This document shows, piece by piece, positions 17,685 through 22,074 of a DNA stretch of 22,074 nucleotides. This DNA comes from a virus: positions 1 through 22,074 of IMG/VR virus record IMGVR_UViG_3300044637_000472, one strand, 5' to 3'. Each line of letters starts with the position of its first letter. Positions within the stretch are counted from its first letter, which is position 1. Below the pieces are notes generated by a model. It searched no databases and had not been told where the DNA came from. It was given only the letters and a program-made list of their open reading frames with translations. Position numbers and translations under genes: made by a program.

Positions 17685-17863
17685 GTTATGAAATGGCAGA
17701 TATCGATAGAATGATTAATGCTATACACGATGTTAAGTTATTTTATCTTCGATCCCCGTCCGATTTAATGAACAAGGACCCACTGGTAAAAGACTTAGAA
17801 GACGCTGTCAGCTTTTTACAGGGTCTATGGGCAGAGGGGTATTTTGATGGTTACCAAGACTAG
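17678..17863 (+). CDS. Hypothetical 61-aa helical protein
   Basis: ATG 17678 lies in the last codons of the preceding gene. It begins MLGYEMADIDRMINAIHDV and ends FLQGLWAEGYFDGYQD. Helical throughout. The C-terminal A-E-x-Y-x-D-G-Y resembles the end of other small phage proteins. No family is recognised. Confidence 0.65.
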   Translation: MLGYEMADIDRMINAIHDVKLFYLRSPSDLMNKDPLVKDLEDAVSFLQGLWAEGYFDGYQD

Positions 17864-18035
17864 TAAGTTCTTAGAGTATATGAAACTTCATTTAATTAGT
17901 CTTAACCAGGATATGGAGAAAGACTTGAATGTTGAATCTAAGATAAACATCCAGGGACAAATTATGGCAACCGAGCATTTATTGTCAGTGGCTACTGATA
18001 TAATGAACTCTTCTAACGAAAGGGTATATGGATGA
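17847..18035 (+). CDS. Hypothetical 62-aa helical protein
   Basis: ATG 17847 has GAGGGG 7 nt upstream. It begins MVTKTSKFLEYMKLHLISLN and has heptad-like spacing in the middle. Its 3' end carries promoter copy 16 and the AACGAAAGGG site for the next gene, whose ATG overlaps its TGA. Confidence 0.66.
   Translation: MVTKTSKFLEYMKLHLISLNQDMEKDLNVESKINIQGQIMATEHLLSVATDIMNSSNERVYG
17983..18004 (+). promoter_or_regulatory. TGTCAG-family promoter, copy 16 (inside a gene)
   Basis: TGTCAG (17983-17988), N10, TATAAT (17999-18004), then CTAACGAAAGGG before the ATG at 18032. Confidence 0.8.
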
Positions 18036-18196
18036 AACTATCATCAGATGTAAAGGAAGACCTTCAAGACCAAGCCGACCAAATTATCTATTTTGAATCT
18101 GCTATGTCTAGCGAAAATAAAGCAAGCAAAGCGGTATATCAGCGTCTTGTTGAAATATATAAGGTTGCATATGAGGCAGGAGTTAATAGTAAATGA
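18032..18196 (+). CDS. Hypothetical 54-aa helical protein
   Basis: ATG 18032 follows AACGAAAGGG and overlaps the preceding TGA. It begins MKLSSDVKEDLQDQADQI; two helices, charged. It is first of an operon running to about 19452, with ATGA or nested junctions throughout. No family is recognised. Confidence 0.66.
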   Translation: MKLSSDVKEDLQDQADQIIYFESAMSSENKASKAVYQRLVEIYKVAYEAGVNSK

Positions 18197-18465
18197 ATAT
18201 TGAAGTTGTTGGGCTTCCGCCCCACCTGCAACGAATGGTCAATGCAGGTGTTACTGGATTAGATATAATGCACGGGGAACTTAAAAACCTAATGCTAATC
18301 GCTGAACAAGAACTAACTAATGCCCAACAGATTGAAGAAGAATCAGAAGAGGCAATGGATTCTATGGAGCGAAAGTATTGGGAGGGTGTCCTCGATACAT
18401 ATACAGAACTATATAAACTAACTTATGATTTATCTTTTGTGATTGGAGCACGGGATGAAGCCTGA
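18193..18465 (+). CDS. Hypothetical 90-aa helical protein
   Basis: Starts at ATG 18193 (ATGA junction). It begins MNIEVVGLPPHLQRMV; the remainder is a long acidic helix pair (EQELTNAQQIEEESEEAMDS) compatible with a coiled coil. It overlaps the next gene by 11 nt. No family is recognised. Confidence 0.7.
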   Translation: MNIEVVGLPPHLQRMVNAGVTGLDIMHGELKNLMLIAEQELTNAQQIEEESEEAMDSMERKYWEGVLDTYTELYKLTYDLSFVIGARDEA

Positions 18466-18769
18466 AGACAAAGATAAACTAAACAAATGTTTAGAGATTC
18501 TAGACACAACGGACCTAGGCCTATCAATGGTTTGGCTATGGACGTGGTCCACAATCAACAACATCTTAGATGATGAAACCTATAAGGCAAAGGTTACCCA
18601 AGATCAAATGTGGGACAACCTCTGTGAGGCTGTATCGGCTGGCCACGGGTTCTCTTTAGAATACGGGGCAGAACAGCACCAAGACGACGTCCTTGAATGG
18701 ATGACTAATCGTGACTACATTGTGGATACAATGTGGGAAGAAGAAGAGGATGAAGATGAAGACAACTGA
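18455..18769 (+). CDS. Hypothetical 104-aa acidic protein
   Basis: I set the start at ATG 18455 with GGAG 6 nt upstream. It begins MKPEDKDKLNKCLEILD, has a Trp-rich segment (SMVWLWTWSTINNI, about residue 24) that could be a hydrophobic core helix, and ends in a run of Glu/Asp. The very acidic tail also contains the next gene's ribosome binding site. No family is recognised. Confidence 0.7.
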   Translation: MKPEDKDKLNKCLEILDTTDLGLSMVWLWTWSTINNILDDETYKAKVTQDQMWDNLCEAVSAGHGFSLEYGAEQHQDDVLEWMTNRDYIVDTMWEEEEDEDEDN

Positions 18770-18896
18770 CAAATATGTGGATACCGTGCTAGCGGAAGCG
18801 CAGCGCTTACTATGGGGCGGGTCCGAAACAGAAAACATTGAAGCACATAATCTCATTGCTAAACTAATTAAAGATAGACTAGGCAACGATGAGTAA
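18756..18896 (+). CDS. Hypothetical 46-aa protein
   Basis: ATG 18756 has AGAGGA 5 nt upstream, all inside the previous gene's acidic tail. It begins MKTTDKYVDTVLAEAQRLL and is helical. The following gene starts within its last codons. No family is recognised. Confidence 0.62.
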   Translation: MKTTDKYVDTVLAEAQRLLWGGSETENIEAHNLIAKLIKDRLGNDE

Positions 18897-19041
18897 ATAC
18901 AAAGTTAAGATAGAGATAGTGGGAGGAGTCCCATATATCCTTGAATGCCCTCCAGAAGTTGATGTTGAGATTACACAAGTTAATCATTGGCAGCGCTGGA
19001 AGGAACAGCAAAAGTTGGCCAAAGAGAAAGGGACAAAATGA
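18889..19041 (+). CDS. Hypothetical 50-aa protein
   Basis: ATG 18889 overlaps the preceding stop by 8 nt. Beta-rich start (MSKYKVKIEIVGGVPYILEC), then a basic helix with Trp residues (HWQRWKEQQKLAKEKG). Coupled to the next gene by ATGA. No family is recognised. Confidence 0.62.
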   Translation: MSKYKVKIEIVGGVPYILECPPEVDVEITQVNHWQRWKEQQKLAKEKGTK

Positions 19042-19265
19042 ACGGTTATGAGCCAAGCTTAGAAATCCTGGAAGTTAATTACGGTTGCTCTCCTGGAGGA
19101 GTCGATATGTTTGAGGTGTATGATAAATCTGATATACCTTTAGATGTCCCAATATATGAGACAGAGTCATTGACAAAAGCGGTGAAATATTGTTATAATC
19201 TAGGTAAGGACTTTACTGTTAGAACATTAGCGGAATGGGAGAGTAGAGAGCTTGCCAGCTTATAG
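19038..19265 (+). CDS. Hypothetical 75-aa protein
   Basis: I set the start at ATG 19038 (ATGA junction, AAAGGG 6-8 nt upstream). It begins MNGYEPSLEILEVNYGCSPGG and ends in a helix (VRTLAEWESRELASL). Inside the gene, TTGACA (19170-19175) and TATAAT (19194-19199), 18 nt apart, form a plausible internal promoter for the next gene. Confidence 0.68.
   Translation: MNGYEPSLEILEVNYGCSPGGVDMFEVYDKSDIPLDVPIYETESLTKAVKYCYNLGKDFTVRTLAEWESRELASL
19170..19199 (+). promoter_or_regulatory. Internal sigma70-type promoter
   Basis: TTGACA (19170-19175), 18 nt, TATAAT (19194-19199), inside the gene at 19038. It would transcribe the gene at 19252. Confidence 0.5.
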
Positions 19266-19452
19266 AGTATTTGGAAATAAGTATCAGAACTATTATACAA
19301 TCATTGAGGCTGCCGATCAATTTGAGGCAGTTGATTTAGCCAATGCATTACCTGAGACAGAATGGGATTCCATTCCAACAGATGATGTGATCGAAGCTAC
19401 AGATGTGTATCTAAACGAAGATACATCATTAGATCTACAACTTAATATATAA
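19252..19452 (+). CDS. Hypothetical 66-aa protein, TTG start
   Basis: No ATG exists in the frame; TTG 19252 (MPAYRVFGNKYQNYYTIIEA) has GAGAG just upstream and overlaps the previous gene by 14 nt. The protein follows a strand-helix-strand pattern (YRVFGNKYQNYYTIIEAADQFEAVDLANAL), reminiscent of small proteins that fold like a double-stranded beta/helix repeat. No family is recognised. Confidence 0.65.
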   Translation: MPAYRVFGNKYQNYYTIIEAADQFEAVDLANALPETEWDSIPTDDVIEATDVYLNEDTSLDLQLNI

Positions 19453-19491
19453 GGCGGGACGTAGGGGCTGATCAAAGCTCTTACGGGGGTA

Positions 19492-19520
19492 TTTACAAAT
19501 TCGTCGATATCCGATATAAT
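19492..19520 (+). promoter_or_regulatory. Sigma70-type promoter of the mini-Lsr2 gene
   Basis: TTTACA (19492-19497), 17 nt, TATAAT (19515-19520). It does not belong to the TGTCAG family. A GAAAGGGG ribosome binding site follows. Confidence 0.75.
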
Positions 19521-19552
19521 AAATAAAACATCTCTTGAAAGGGGATAAACAA

Positions 19553-19699
19553 ATGGCAACAAAGCGTGAATATCTAAAGTCACAAGGAATTACTGTGGGT
19601 AAGCGTGGCCGCTTCTCAGCTGCCGCTGTAAAGGCAATTGCGGATGCTCAGACAAGTGGGATGACATTCGAAGCAGAAAAGCCACAGGCAAAGAAGTAA
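19553..19699 (+). CDS. Mini-Lsr2: stand-alone Lsr2 C-terminal DNA-binding domain (48 aa)
   Basis: The protein reads REYLKSQGITVGKRGRFS followed by a helix (AAAVKAIADAQ). Lsr2 proteins end in a domain of the form (I)REWA-x-x-x-G-x-x-V-x-x-R-G-R-(I/V)-x-x-x-(V/I)-x-x-A-Y, in which R-G-R inserts into the minor groove of AT-rich DNA. All of these features are here, but the N-terminal dimerisation/oligomerisation domain of Lsr2 (about 60 residues) is absent. Lsr2 is specific to actinobacteria, where it silences foreign AT-rich DNA. A domain-only phage form could compete with host Lsr2 on the phage genome or act as a regulator. ATG 19553 follows GAAAGGGG. Confidence 0.8.
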   Translation: MATKREYLKSQGITVGKRGRFSAAAVKAIADAQTSGMTFEAEKPQAKK

Positions 19700-19723
19700 G
19701 CTGTCCAGTAGGTGGACAATCGG

Positions 19724-19758
19724 GGGGCTGGCCAAGTGTCAGCCCCTCGTGATATAAT
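19724..19758 (+). promoter_or_regulatory. TGTCAG-family promoter, copy 17, overlapping a hairpin
   Basis: TGTCAG (19737-19742), N10, TATAAT (19753-19758). GGGGCTG (19724-19730) pairs with CAGCCCC (19740-19746), so the hairpin and the promoter overlap. Confidence 0.8.
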
Positions 19759-19778
19759 CTTAAGACGAAAGGCGGAGT

Positions 19779-20192
19779 ATGAAAACCAAGGAACAACAAA
19801 TAGCAGAACTTCTGTGTAACTATTCAGAAGACCATTTCTTCAATCCTGCTTCTCTGGGAGGCTTCCTAGCCGACCAGCCTACCTATACTCTAGACCGTAT
19901 TATGGAGGTTGTAGCGTGGGTGATAGAGAAGCAAGCAAGGCGCTATGAACGAGAAATCGAAAACGGCGGTATGGTATCAGAAGGTCTTGCCATAGCATAT
20001 AAGTTAGACCAAGTTATAGATAAGATTAAAGATAAGAATACATTTAACAATGTTAAACTACCTATAACTAACCAGGAGCGGAAAGCAATTATAGACCGTC
20101 TACCAAAAGAAAAAACGGGGGACTATAAATACTCTTGGCTCCATGAAACAAATAACACTAATAGAGTAACTATAGATCATCCATTCATGTAA
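19779..20192 (+). CDS. Hypothetical 137-aa protein
   Basis: ATG 19779 follows CGAAAGGCGGAG. It begins MKTKEQQIAELLCNYSEDHF, helical in the first 90 residues (IMEVVAWVIEKQARRYEREI). The C-terminal half is Lys/Asn/Asp-rich. No catalytic motif. It is the last rightward gene before the origin-like spacer. No family is recognised. Confidence 0.72.
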   Translation: MKTKEQQIAELLCNYSEDHFFNPASLGGFLADQPTYTLDRIMEVVAWVIEKQARRYEREIENGGMVSEGLAIAYKLDQVIDKIKDKNTFNNVKLPITNQERKAIIDRLPKEKTGDYKYSWLHETNNTNRVTIDHPFM

Positions 20193-20218
20193 AACTAATT
20201 AAATATATCTAGCCCAAA

Positions 20219-20261
20219 TTATCCACAGGTTATCCACAGCCTGTGGATTTTTTGTGGAAAA
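20219..20261. promoter_or_regulatory. Cluster of DnaA-box-like sequences (candidate replication origin or terminator)
   Basis: TTATCCACA twice (20219-20227, 20230-20238), then TGTGGATTT (20242-20250) and TGTGGAAAA (20253-20261) on the opposite strand. The inner part also forms ATCCACA/TGTGGAT followed by TTTTTT, so it could instead terminate the gene ending at 20192. Confidence 0.5.
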
Positions 20262-20282
20262 AATGTGGGCCAATTTGTCCGT

Positions 20283-20314
20283 TTACGACCACATATAAAA
20301 AATCCCTGAAAATC
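20283..20314 (+). repeat. TTACGR-N15-CCCTG repeat, copy 6
   Basis: TTACGA, 15 nt, CCCTGAAAATCT. It is not followed by a TGTCAG promoter. Confidence 0.55.
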
Positions 20315-20415
20315 TCAGATAATGAGATATAAATGTATATTAATCTTATTAAACATATATAAAATATAACAGAATGTGATCTAAATCTGTCAGAATTGGG
20401 GGCAAATTTTCCCGT

Positions 20416-20440
20416 TTACGGGAGAGATTTTTATGCCCCA
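20416..20440 (+). repeat. TTACGR-like repeat, copy 7 (degenerate)
   Basis: TTACGG, 14 nt, CCCCAG. Inside the longest plus frame of the spacer, which I do not accept as a gene. Confidence 0.4.
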
Positions 20441-20472
20441 GAAGCCTTGACAATGTGGGCCATATATGCTAT

Positions 20473-20504
20473 TTACGAGGGTATTGACAAAATCCCTCAA
20501 ATAT
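20473..20504 (+). repeat. TTACGR-N15-CCCTG repeat, copy 8
   Basis: TTACGA, 15 nt, CCCTCAAATAT. Confidence 0.5.
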
Positions 20505-20731
20505 GCCATGGATATGGCTGTATGTGGAGCAAAATGGATTACGGTGGAGTAAAAGGGAGAGTCCCATTACATGTATATCTAACTACATATATATCAGTAG
20601 TATTTACTCAAGAATTAGTAGTATATTTTATGGTAGATGATCTCTAAAATAGGTCAAATAAGGCTCTAGGAGGCTATTAGAGACATGTTATATGGCGGGG
20701 GGAACCTAGGATATGGAGCAGATTTTAGCCA

Positions 20732-20905
20732 TTAGAATGGAGTTTCTCCAGACTCTTTGGCTATACGTAGCTGCTCTCTACCCCATGCGTAGAATATATC
20801 TATCTGATTCTGGGTATATAGGCAAGAGTTACAGAGTGAATATATCAGATTGTTCTTAGTATATAGATATAGGTCCTTATTGAGATTACATACGTTACAG
20901 GTCAT
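20732..20905 (-). CDS. Zinc-ribbon mini-protein (57 aa)
   Basis: I set the start at ATG 20905 with GGGGAAG upstream. C-x2-C pairs at CNVCNLNK and CNSCLYTQ, about 22 residues apart, form a zinc ribbon. The C-terminal part is helical (YAWGREQLRIAKESG). It is the last gene of a leftward four-gene cluster of Cys-rich mini-proteins and overlaps the preceding gene by 11 nt. Confidence 0.7.
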   Translation of the reverse strand: MTCNVCNLNKDLYLYTKNNLIYSLCNSCLYTQNQIDIFYAWGREQLRIAKESGETPF

Positions 20906-21140
20906 TTTGCTTCCCCGCCCCACATTTCTTGCATCTATAATCAGGAGCATTAGGCATCCTATTTCCTCCCGCAAAAGCTCTTCCAGCCTTTACCTCTGGA
21001 GCATATATCTCTGGTGGACATCCATACAATATTGGTAGAAATTCGTGATCACATATGTCTACTAGTTCTATTGAACATTTACCTTGACCATTTCGATCAC
21101 ATCTTGGGAATAGACTTGACCCATCGCATTTACATCTCAT
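20895..21140 (-). CDS. Cys-rich zinc-binding protein (81 aa)
   Basis: ATG 21140 has AGGTAGGT 4 nt upstream. Cysteines: MRCKCDGSS, CDRNGQGKC, ICDHEF, YGC, then YRCKKCGAGK at the C-terminus. At least one complete C-x2-C ribbon plus an N-terminal C-x-C cluster suggests two zinc sites. Middle segment GGNRMPNAP is probably a flexible loop. No family is recognised. Confidence 0.7.
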   Translation of the reverse strand: MRCKCDGSSLFPRCDRNGQGKCSIELVDICDHEFLPILYGCPPEIYAPEVKAGRAFAGGNRMPNAPDYRCKKCGAGKQNDL

Positions 21141-21148
21141 ATACCTAC

Positions 21149-21325
21149 CTAATTTCTAAGTATCTCGTCATTCATCCAGAGTTCCCCCTGTATAATGCTA
21201 TATCTTAATTGTAGTCGACTAGAATTACATTTCAAACATTTGGGCTCATATGATATCTCATGAGATAAATCAAGATCAAGGACTGAACCACATTTACAGT
21301 AGAAGCTATATAGGTAATCTGTCAA
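21149..21325 (-). CDS. Zinc-ribbon mini-protein, TTG start (58 aa)
   Basis: The start TTG (21325-21323) overlaps the preceding stop as TTGA. Zinc ligands are YCKCGSVLD and CLKCNSS (C-x-C ... C-x2-C, about 18 residues apart). The codons of NSSRL contain a TAGTCGACTA palindrome that also supplies a -35-like TCGACT for the next gene. No ATG lies nearer the start. Confidence 0.6.
   Translation of the reverse strand: MTDYLYSFYCKCGSVLDLDLSHEISYEPKCLKCNSSRLQLRYSIIQGELWMNDEILRN
21189..21221 (-). promoter_or_regulatory. Possible promoter with palindrome-embedded -35
   Basis: Minus strand TCGACT inside TAGTCGACTA (21221-21212), 18 nt, TATACA. It lies inside the preceding gene and faces the gene at 21140. 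Confidence 0.45.
21212..21221. repeat. Palindrome TAGTCGACTA
   Basis: Copy of TAGTYRACTA inside the zinc-ribbon coding sequence at 21149-21325. Confidence 0.55.
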
Positions 21326-21462
21326 GGAGTCTCATTAACAAAATGACATTGGCAAACACCAATTACAGCATAGCGTTGTTTCTCAATCTCTGCTACATCT
21401 GTATATTTAGCCTTATTTGCACAGTAATGGCAAATCTCTTTTTCGGTATTTTCGTTAGACAT
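21322..21462 (-). CDS. Zinc-binding mini-protein (46 aa)
   Basis: ATG 21462 (MSNENTEKEICHYCANKAKY). Ligands C-H-Y-C and, near the end, C-Q-C-H. It is the first of the leftward zinc-ribbon cluster. A weak AGAAAGAG lies about 12 nt upstream; the next gene's TTG start overlaps its TGA. No family is recognised. Confidence 0.62.
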   Translation of the reverse strand: MSNENTEKEICHYCANKAKYTDVAEIEKQRYAVIGVCQCHFVNETP

Positions 21463-21507
21463 TTATAAATCTACTCTTTCTCTTATATACCAATTCTAGC
21501 ATATCTT

Positions 21508-21696
21508 TTATGAAGAAGAGTCTTTAGTTCTTATCCAATGCCCGTATTTAGTAGGAGTTGGGGAGCCTACATATTCCTGCCCCGTCTCCATATCGATCAG
21601 CTTCCATTTACCTGGAGCCTTAGTATGGACTATGAGATCAGTAGGAGCATCTAGCTCTTCTACCTCAGTTCCGTATATGTTTAGTAATTTTCGCAA
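21508..21696 (-). CDS. Hypothetical 62-aa protein, TTG start
   Basis: TTG 21696 has AGAAGAGAAG upstream. The frame encodes MRKLLNIYGTEVEELDAP followed by beta strands (DLIVHTKAPGKWKLIDMETGQEYVG) and a short C-terminal hydrophilic tail ending in three Ser. Small beta-rich domain of unknown role. It shares a CGAAAAAGTGCG motif with the region downstream of the HNH gene. Confidence 0.62.
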   Translation of the reverse strand: MRKLLNIYGTEVEELDAPTDLIVHTKAPGKWKLIDMETGQEYVGSPTPTKYGHWIRTKDSSS

Positions 21697-21747
21697 ATGT
21701 CTTCTCTTCTCGCCGCACTTTTTCGCACTATATAGGTCCTATTAATC

Positions 21748-21915
21748 TTATCTATTTCTACCAAAGAATGGGGTTATATTACCCTTATAGTCATCATCAT
21801 CCGACCACTTGCCTGTGCTGTAGCCTGCCTCTGACTTAGTCTCTAATTCTGGATCTTTATCAACATCTTCGCCAAAGTCTAGCCACTCTTCTAGGTTGTC
21901 TAGGAATCCCATCAT
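21748..21915 (-). CDS. Hypothetical 55-aa acidic protein
   Basis: ATG 21915 (or 21912, ATGATG). It begins MMGFLDNLEEWLDFGEDVDK, an acidic amphipathic helix, then a TGKWSDDDD segment and an aromatic end (NITPFFGRNR). It overlaps the upstream gene's stop by 4 nt. The D-rich stretch and 'T-G-K-W-S-D' motif are reminiscent of small phage proteins of unknown function. Confidence 0.62.
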   Translation of the reverse strand: MMGFLDNLEEWLDFGEDVDKDPELETKSEAGYSTGKWSDDDDYKGNITPFFGRNR

Positions 21916-22074
21916 ACACCGACTTCCGTTTCTGAAAGTATATCCATTACTTCCCCTAATGTTTTTTCTGGAGTATCGTGAAAATAGTAGGTTCCGTCAT
22001 CTTTGATAGCCCATCCTCGCCAGCCGTCTTCCTCATCCCAGAATGATGAAACAATCTTCATAGACTCTGGATCA
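21912..22074 (-). CDS. Hypothetical protein, possibly partial at the right edge
   Basis: The frame is open to the window end; the first in-frame ATG is 22061 (MKIVSSFWDEEDGWRGW), which would give 49 aa. Two W-x-x-W-like turns and KDDGTYYFHDTPEKTLGEV suggest a compact alpha/beta domain. No ribosome binding site is clear at 22061, so the real start may lie outside. No family is recognised. Confidence 0.55.
   Translation of the reverse strand, partial: DPESMKIVSSFWDEEDGWRGWAIKDDGTYYFHDTPEKTLGEVMDILSETEVGV

Larger units (their letters stand above)
20193..20731. other. Non-coding spacer with DnaA-box cluster and decayed cassette repeats
   Basis: I see no credible gene in these 540 bases. They contain the DnaA-box-like cluster (20219-20261), three TTACGR-type repeats (20283, 20416, 20473), a dyad TCTCA-GATAA-TGAGA (about 20311-20325) and AT-rich stretches (20330-20370). 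Confidence 0.55.

Noticed and set aside
20387-20408. TGTCAG followed by AAATTT
   Set aside because: The hexamer after N10 is not a -10 box and no gene follows; probably a decayed copy or chance.
20396-20647. Plus-strand frame of 83 codons in the right spacer
   Set aside because: It needs a TTG start without a ribosome binding site and runs through two TTACGR-type repeats; the peptide looks like translated regulatory DNA.
20685-20735. Sixteen-codon frame after AGGAGG (MLYGGGNLGYGADFSH)
   Set aside because: The spacing from AGGAGG is about 10-12 nt, the peptide is too short to judge, and it collides with the end of a leftward gene.

Overview
The window reads as part of the genome of a tailed bacteriophage with low GC content that infects an actinobacterium. 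The phage assignment rests on three things: dozens of tightly packed, overlapping mini-genes; virion, lysis and nucleotide-metabolism type genes; and phage-typical families (Gp88-like, DUF932, Api92/YubB-like, HNH endonuclease, a tRNA cluster). The actinobacterial assignment is an inference from four observations. There is a stand-alone Lsr2-type DNA-binding domain. Several promoters place the -10 box exactly 6 nt before the start codon, as in leaderless mRNAs. There is a DUF7455-like zinc ribbon. CRP/GlxR-type operators (TGTGA-N6-TCACA) recur.

Left part (1-6.3 kb). A class II ribonucleotide reductase fragment and a GT4 glycosyltransferase lie on the minus strand. A plus-strand block follows: a lytic transglycosylase, small proteins, and two tandem 2-oxoglutarate/Fe(II) oxygenase-fold proteins, the second apparently lacking the metal ligands. 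A strong sigma70-type promoter then drives a probable small structured RNA that ends in a terminator, followed by a leaderless gene. On the minus strand come three tRNAs (Asn, CAT, Arg), an HNH endonuclease, a cupin/2OG oxygenase-like protein with a leaderless promoter, an SGNH hydrolase with no ATG, GTG or TTG at its natural start, and a zinc-finger mini-protein.

Middle spacer (6.3-7.1 kb). This is the switch between the leftward and rightward gene blocks. It holds no convincing protein gene but contains a leftward structured RNA candidate of about 210 nt with its own promoter and a bidirectional terminator.

Right part (7.1-20.2 kb). About 40 small plus-strand genes form many short operons, often joined by TAATG or ATGA overlaps. 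Almost every operon is headed by a 22-bp promoter of one family, TGTCAG-N10-TANNNT, which I find 17 times, usually followed by a CGAAAGG ribosome binding site. Several copies lie inside the 3' ends of upstream genes. CRP-like palindromes, a second repeat (TTACGR-N15-CCCTG) and terminator-like hairpins precede many copies, so the intergenic regions look like duplicated regulatory cassettes. Recognisable genes here are Gp88-like, DUF932, Api92-like, a mini-Lsr2 and tRNA-Asp; most others are unassigned.

Far right (20.2-22.1 kb). A non-coding stretch contains clustered DnaA-box-like sequences and three further TTACGR repeats. It is followed by leftward mini-genes, including four overlapping zinc-ribbon genes.
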